NCBI RefSeq assembly: GCF_043678055.1
Contig: NZ_JBHEQA010000002.1
Span: forward strand, 1,116,001 to 1,180,000
Direction: 5' to 3'
From: Spongiimicrobium salis
Lineage (GTDB): Bacteria > Bacteroidota > Bacteroidia > Flavobacteriales > Flavobacteriaceae
Length of the DNA: 64,000 bases
Shown one piece after another: positions 61,118-64,000 of the stretch. Within the stretch, counting starts at the first letter, position 1; every line of letters begins with the position of its first letter. Both the position numbers and the translations under genes were made by a program. The notes under the pieces were generated by a model. That model was given only the letters and a program-made list of their open reading frames with translations, did no database searches and had not been told where the DNA came from.

Positions 61118-61318
61118 CTATTTTAGATTATCATTACAGCCATCAGTCATGGACGCCTCCCTTATATGCTCAATGGGCGCAGCACTCTCCCAATAGGTCC
61201 TATCCTCTTCACCGCAAACGCGGATGTTATATCCCCTGATTTCCTCGCAGGGGCACATTACCGTTTCCTGACAGGAAAGCAGCAGTAAGGCCATCGCTAG
61301 TTTTATTGTTTTCCTCAT
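61118..61318 (-). CDS. Small phage-encoded lipoprotein (66 residues)
   Basis: The N-terminus has a lipoprotein signal with a clean lipobox (KLAMALLLLSC). The mature 50 residues contain four further cysteines (MCPCEE, RVC, DGC) and a charged middle. Small prophage lipoproteins often act in superinfection exclusion by binding surface receptors or blocking DNA entry (family-level knowledge; not shown here). It is the only clearly exported protein in the visible part of the early operon. Confidence 0.65.
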   Translation of the reverse strand: MRKTIKLAMALLLLSCQETVMCPCEEIRGYNIRVCGEEDRTYWESAAPIEHIREASMTDGCNDNLK

Positions 61319-61329
61319 TTTCGTACAGT

Positions 61330-61581
61330 TTAAAGTTGATTCAGGTGGGAGATATAGAAGTAAGGATCCTTCAGTATACTATCCGCTTTACGCTGATCGA
61401 AAGTATCGAGGAAATCGTCCGCCAGTTGCATGCTCATGGGCGACATCGTCAAGGTGAAGAGCATGTTATCTAACTCGAATATAATTTTGATGTGGAACAT
61501 TTCGGGATTTTCGCGGTCGCTGTCCTTCATGACCAGTATCTGATTTCCTTGATGTTCGAATAATTTGCAAAATTTTGCCAT
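61330..61581 (-). CDS. Hypothetical phage protein (83 residues)
   Basis: The product has alternating beta strands (LFEHQGNQILVMKDSDREN, then MFHIKIIFELDNMLFTLTMS) and a C-terminal helix (LADDFLDTFDQRKADSIL). It is soluble. No family is recognised. Confidence 0.6.
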   Translation of the reverse strand: MAKFCKLFEHQGNQILVMKDSDRENPEMFHIKIIFELDNMLFTLTMSPMSMQLADDFLDTFDQRKADSILKDPYFYISHLNQL

Positions 61582-61602
61582 TTTGTTAATATTTATTAAT
61601 GG

Positions 61603-61797
61603 TTATACACTAAATCCAGAGCCGCTCGACCAACAATCATCGCAGATGCCGGTATTCAATTCTTCGCGCTCTTTGAGGGGGGCTCCGCACAGATCGCAGC
61701 TGTCCGGAGTTAGGATAAATATGCCCTTTATCTGTTTTCTGAATACGACCAGTAGGGCAAGTATCCCGAGCGCCAATGCTATTTTAAATTCTGTCAT
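61603..61797 (-). CDS. Small membrane protein with zinc-ribbon tail (64 residues)
   Basis: One N-terminal membrane helix (KIALALGILALLVVF) is followed by a zinc-ribbon with two CxxC pairs (CDLCGAPL and CDDC), which probably lies in the cytoplasm or periplasm depending on topology. Small anchored zinc ribbons may tether partners at the membrane. The function is unknown. Confidence 0.65.
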   Translation of the reverse strand: MTEFKIALALGILALLVVFRKQIKGIFILTPDSCDLCGAPLKEREELNTGICDDCWSSGSGFSV

Positions 61798-61823
61798 GAT
61801 TAAATTTTGTTTACATTTTTATT

Positions 61824-61847
61824 AAAAAGAAGCCCGTCTTTCCGGGC
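61824..61847 (-). terminator. Rho-independent terminator in the early operon
   Basis: On the minus strand GCCCG pairs with CGGGC around GAAAGA, followed by TTCTTTTT. It lies between the possible small gene at 61,850 and the zinc-ribbon gene. It may attenuate the operon. Confidence 0.6.
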
Positions 61848-61849
61848 CG

Positions 61850-61957
61850 TCATTCTTTTCCTCCCTTGTCGGCAAAATACTTTCCCACTGTCCCGACGTT
61901 TATCCTCACCGGTCTAATATCACCCTTAGTAACCTTGGCTGGAGGGGTCCGGTGCAT
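61850..61957 (-). CDS. Possible small protein of uncertain start (35 residues or longer)
   Basis: A frame ending at TGA 61852-61850, just before the terminator hairpin, reads TPPAKVTKGDIRPVRINVGT and then VGKYFADKGGKE and looks protein-like. The only ATG gives 35 residues (start 61957). The frame stays open for about 25 residues further upstream, with no clear start codon. It may be a gene with a damaged or unusual start. Confidence 0.3.
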   Translation of the reverse strand: MHRTPPAKVTKGDIRPVRINVGTVGKYFADKGGKE

Positions 61958-62020
61958 GGCATCAAGGAAGGACCTTTTAGGGGCGCGAAGAAATCCGTAA
62001 GCCCCATTTTGACAGTGCCC

Positions 62021-62209
62021 TCATTTGTCTTTAATGCTTGTTAGGTGATGGTGCACACTGGAGAAGAAATGGACCGACCGCTTTAGTTCCCGTTTTCTCC
62101 TGGGGGATTTTGCTTTTTCAACGTCATATTTCAAATCGTCTACGGCCATCCCTATTTTTTCAATTACCTCCTCGATGGGCATTACCTTCTGGTTTTCTTT
62201 TTTCGCCAT
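62021..62209 (-). CDS. Small helical charged protein (62 residues)
   Basis: The product is highly charged and helical (EEVIEKIGMAVDDLKYDVEK, then PRRKRELKRSVHFFSSVHHH). Its start codon overlaps the stop of the DUF3164 gene as TAATG, so it belongs to the same operon. The family is unknown. Confidence 0.6.
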   Translation of the reverse strand: MAKKENQKVMPIEEVIEKIGMAVDDLKYDVEKAKSPRRKRELKRSVHFFSSVHHHLTSIKDK

Positions 62210-62928
62210 TATATCGCACTAAAATTAAGTTCCAAGGTCTCCCACTTATCGCCCGCACCCCTTACCTTGAACACATAGGCATATGCCTTCATGTGCGTTG
62301 AATAACTTTCGTTTATGAGCCTAAGACCTTCTAACCATCGATTGTCTTCAAACCTATCCCTGTGCTGCAGCAATACCATTACTCGAGAATATTCCATGTC
62401 TCCATTTTCATTTCTGGCAAGGAAGCTCATCAGCATTTCATAAGTATCCTTATCTCTTTTTTTGACAGTATCGCCAAGAAATTCTCTAATTAGGGAAGCT
62501 CCTTTGATACTCCGTTCATCCCAGCGAGGTTGAGTATCTCGTCTACGGGTTACTGCAATGCTTCCATCTTTACTTTTGATTGTAAAACCTCCTTTGCTAT
62601 TGCCTGGCATTTCACCATAACCGTTAAGATCTTGGGCTTGCTTCTCCATTAGATCATGGCAACTTTCTTTTAGTAGACCAAGAAGCTCGTTTACTTGAAC
62701 AGCTTCTTTGTGCAATTTTACCACGGTGTTTTCACGCCTTTCCTCGTAATCTTTTCTTTCTTTTTCCCGCTTTCTGCGTTCGGCCGCTTTTTTCTTTGCC
62801 AGCATGGCTTCCAGTTCTTCGATGGTGGGCTCTTTTTCTTGAGTGTCTTTCATGTCTTCGTTATTATGGGTTCCTACTATGATCGGGTCGACGACCTCGA
62901 TCTGTTTTATTTCATCCGTGATCTTCAT
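62209..62928 (-). CDS. DUF3164 family phage protein
   Basis: The start was set at 62928 (MKITDEI), since the preceding frame is shared with a small upstream gene. The 239-residue protein has a long charged coiled-coil N-terminal part (MLAKKKAAERRKREKERKDY) and the DUF3164 signature in the second half, with GGFTIKSKDGSIAVTRRRDT, then RSIKGASLIREFLGDTVKKR. DUF3164 proteins are common in the early region of Mu-like transposable phages; their function is unknown. Confidence 0.82.
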   Translation of the reverse strand: MKITDEIKQIEVVDPIIVGTHNNEDMKDTQEKEPTIEELEAMLAKKKAAERRKREKERKDYEERRENTVVKLHKEAVQVNELLGLLKESCHDLMEKQAQDLNGYGEMPGNSKGGFTIKSKDGSIAVTRRRDTQPRWDERSIKGASLIREFLGDTVKKRDKDTYEMLMSFLARNENGDMEYSRVMVLLQHRDRFEDNRWLEGLRLINESYSTHMKAYAYVFKVRGAGDKWETLELNFSAI

Positions 62929-63052
62929 TTGGATATAGCATTTGTTGAAGTTTCTGTACATAGTTCCGGATGCCTTCGGGGACGGGACCGGTAAAGCCGT
63001 TCATAAAGCCCTTGGCAGACTCGTAGCGGTTTATGAGATCAATTGTTGACAT
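62912..63052 (-). CDS. Small early phage protein (46 residues)
   Basis: ATG at 63052 opens a 46-residue frame (STIDLINRYESAKGFMNGFT, then GPVPEGIRNYVQKLQQMLYP) that bridges the gap between the gene at 63,039 and DUF3164, overlapping each by 14-17 bases. A composition like its neighbours and the neat fit support a real gene. The function is unknown. Confidence 0.6.
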   Translation of the reverse strand: MSTIDLINRYESAKGFMNGFTGPVPEGIRNYVQKLQQMLYPNEDHG

Positions 63053-63425
63053 GGCACTCGATTTTTTTGTTCCTGGCGCTTCGTATCATTTCGTTATTGT
63101 ATAGGCGGTGTGAATTTTTCACGCACATTTGATAAATCTCATGTGCTTCCTTTATGGATGGGCGTGGTGCCATATCCTTTACATCCTCCAGGAAATCCAA
63201 CAAACAATCCACGTACATCTTTTTGAAACTGTGGAACAGGGCGGTATCCGCGATCAGGTTCTGAAAGTCCTCCCTGACCACCTCGAGGCTTTGTCCGTCA
63301 GGTGTTGTGTCGGCCCGTAACATAGCCCTGTTATGGCACCATCTTAGCCAATCCTGCATAAGGCGCTCCTCCAGCTGTTCTTCCGTATATCCCATAAAGG
63401 ACATTATCATTTTTGTCCTATTCAT
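63039..63425 (-). CDS. Hypothetical phage protein (128 residues)
   Basis: The start was set at 63425 (MNRTKMIMSFMGYTEEQLEE), eight bases inside the end of the upstream gene; the upstream ATG would overlap that gene much more. The product is helical (ERLMQDWLRWCHNRAMLRAD, then YVDCLLDFLEDVKDMAPRPS). The family is unknown. Confidence 0.6.
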   Translation of the reverse strand: MNRTKMIMSFMGYTEEQLEERLMQDWLRWCHNRAMLRADTTPDGQSLEVVREDFQNLIADTALFHSFKKMYVDCLLDFLEDVKDMAPRPSIKEAHEIYQMCVKNSHRLYNNEMIRSARNKKIECHVNN

Positions 63426-63768
63426 GGGAGAGGGCTTTGATGACCGTTGATTTTGCATCCAGAAAGGATGCCATTTTCTGCAGGGTGGCCGGTTTCGTAG
63501 TGCGGTTCTCCGGATTCTCTATTACCTGGATCAATTTCTGCAGCGACTGCAGCAGTTCCGGTGCCGTTGCAATGAGCTTGGCATTTGCCTTTATGATCGG
63601 GGAATTGCCGTTTTCGTCCTTCCGGCCGCCAAGGGATTCCGGAAGAACGGCAACGGGCGTCCGCACGCTGTTTTTTGTTTTAACACGCCATTGTCCTCCT
63701 CTAAATGGGTAGGGCTTAGGGTCGAAATACTTGTCCCATGGTCCTTTTGATCCTTTGAAATCTTTCAT
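63418..63768 (-). CDS. Hypothetical phage protein (116 residues)
   Basis: The N-terminal half is basic and aromatic (KGPWDKYFDPKPYPFRGGQW), followed by AKLIATAPELLQSLQKLIQV, a helix that recurs in small phage proteins with an A-T-A-P-E-L-L motif. That motif is common in phage early genes, but its function is unknown. Confidence 0.65.
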   Translation of the reverse strand: MKDFKGSKGPWDKYFDPKPYPFRGGQWRVKTKNSVRTPVAVLPESLGGRKDENGNSPIIKANAKLIATAPELLQSLQKLIQVIENPENRTTKPATLQKMASFLDAKSTVIKALSHE

Positions 63769-63786
63769 TTTGTCTATTGTTTTAAG

Positions 63787-64000
63787 TTAAATTTTACTCC
63801 AGTATCTTCTTGCGCCCTCTTCCCACACGATATAATCATCGGTGACCCTTCCACGGCTCATCCGGCTTTTGCTCGTTACTTTGAACCCTTTCGCGAACAT
63901 TTTGATATCCGAATTATATCGTATGAAATCCGCTACCGCTCCCTTGGGGCGTTTTCCATCGGCATGCGAATTCCAGATGAACAATTTGTCCGGAAAATCC
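63787..64000 (-). CDS. Phage early protein, 5' part outside the window
   Basis: The frame continues past the right edge, so only the last 71 residues are seen. They begin with FPDKLFIWNSHADGKRPKGA and continue ADFIRYNSDIKMFAKGFKV. The TTG at 63984 need not be the start. I cannot assign the family from this fragment. Confidence 0.55.
   Translation of the reverse strand, partial: DFPDKLFIWNSHADGKRPKGAVADFIRYNSDIKMFAKGFKVTSKSRMSRGRVTDDYIVWEEGARRYWSKI

Noticed and set aside
1..64000. CRISPR arrays, rRNA genes and insertion sequences
   Set aside because: No regularly spaced repeats, no rRNA segments and no transposase with terminal repeats were seen in the window.

Overview
The window reads as chromosome of a Bacteroidota bacterium, most likely a marine or polysaccharide-degrading member of the Flavobacteriaceae, carrying a large Mu-related, contractile-tailed prophage. 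The evidence for the host is a SusD-family glycan-binding lipoprotein, an Oar-type TonB-dependent receptor, FG-GAP/ASPIC lipoproteins, a C-terminal type IX secretion sorting domain, many Bacteroidota-style lipoproteins, and promoters of the TTTG-N20-TAnnTTTG type instead of the E. coli type. All calls were made by reading the sequence; no database search was run.

Region 1 (1-10.8 kb) is part of a polysaccharide-utilisation locus. It holds the 3' part of a SusD gene, an FG-GAP/ASPIC surface lipoprotein, a GH26 mannanase lipoprotein, a DUF255 thioredoxin-fold lipoprotein, a GH9 glycanase lipoprotein and a serine esterase. Together these look suited to binding and trimming a beta-mannan or mixed beta-glucan and removing its ester groups. 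Region 2 (11-23.4 kb) is ordinary host chromosome: a zinc metalloprotease, a DUF2064 enzyme, an Oar-like receptor, a DUF427/MOSC gene pair, secreted adhesin-like proteins, an NTF2-like protein and a membrane-anchored AraC regulator. Region 3 (23.5-26.6 kb) is an AT-rich accessory patch with a multi-pass membrane protein, a lipoprotein ending in a six-cysteine module, a tiny membrane protein and a secreted aspartyl protease.

At 26,808-26,850 lies the 3' part of a tRNA-Arg(TCT), cut in the anticodon loop. It looks like the left attachment scar of an integrated element whose intact tRNA and integrase should lie to the right of the window. From 26.85 to 30.98 kb there is an AT-rich accessory and regulatory section: small helix-turn-helix proteins, a two-gene operon under a promoter overlapped by a palindromic operator, one gene broken in a C7 run, and an SRAP protein.

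From about 31 kb the DNA becomes visibly richer in G+C and the phage body begins. Late genes are split into two divergent operons from a shared control region at 47.83-48.02 kb. The leftward operon encodes prohead protease/scaffold, capsid, endolysin, spanin, sheath, tube, tail chaperone with a probable -1 frameshift, baseplate, two proteins with Sec signal peptides (one like a pectate lyase, one with a LamG-like end), holin candidates, baseplate J, tail fibre and a DNA adenine methylase. The rightward operon encodes small and large terminase, a DUF1320 connector, a portal-MuF fusion with an extra C-terminal domain, the tape measure, a gpG-like morphogenesis protein and a neck/terminator protein. 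From 55.76 kb to the window end a leftward operon of about 23 small genes (DUF3164, a GemA-like protein, an HNH endonuclease, small zinc-binding and membrane proteins) forms the early/middle region and runs out of the window. The transposase or integrase and the main repressor are not in view.

The observations most worth following are the matched divergent late promoters, the MuF C-terminal domain with a hairpin at its boundary, the Sec-exported proteins inside the tail operon, the nested inverted repeat before the methylase gene, and the tail-chaperone frameshift.
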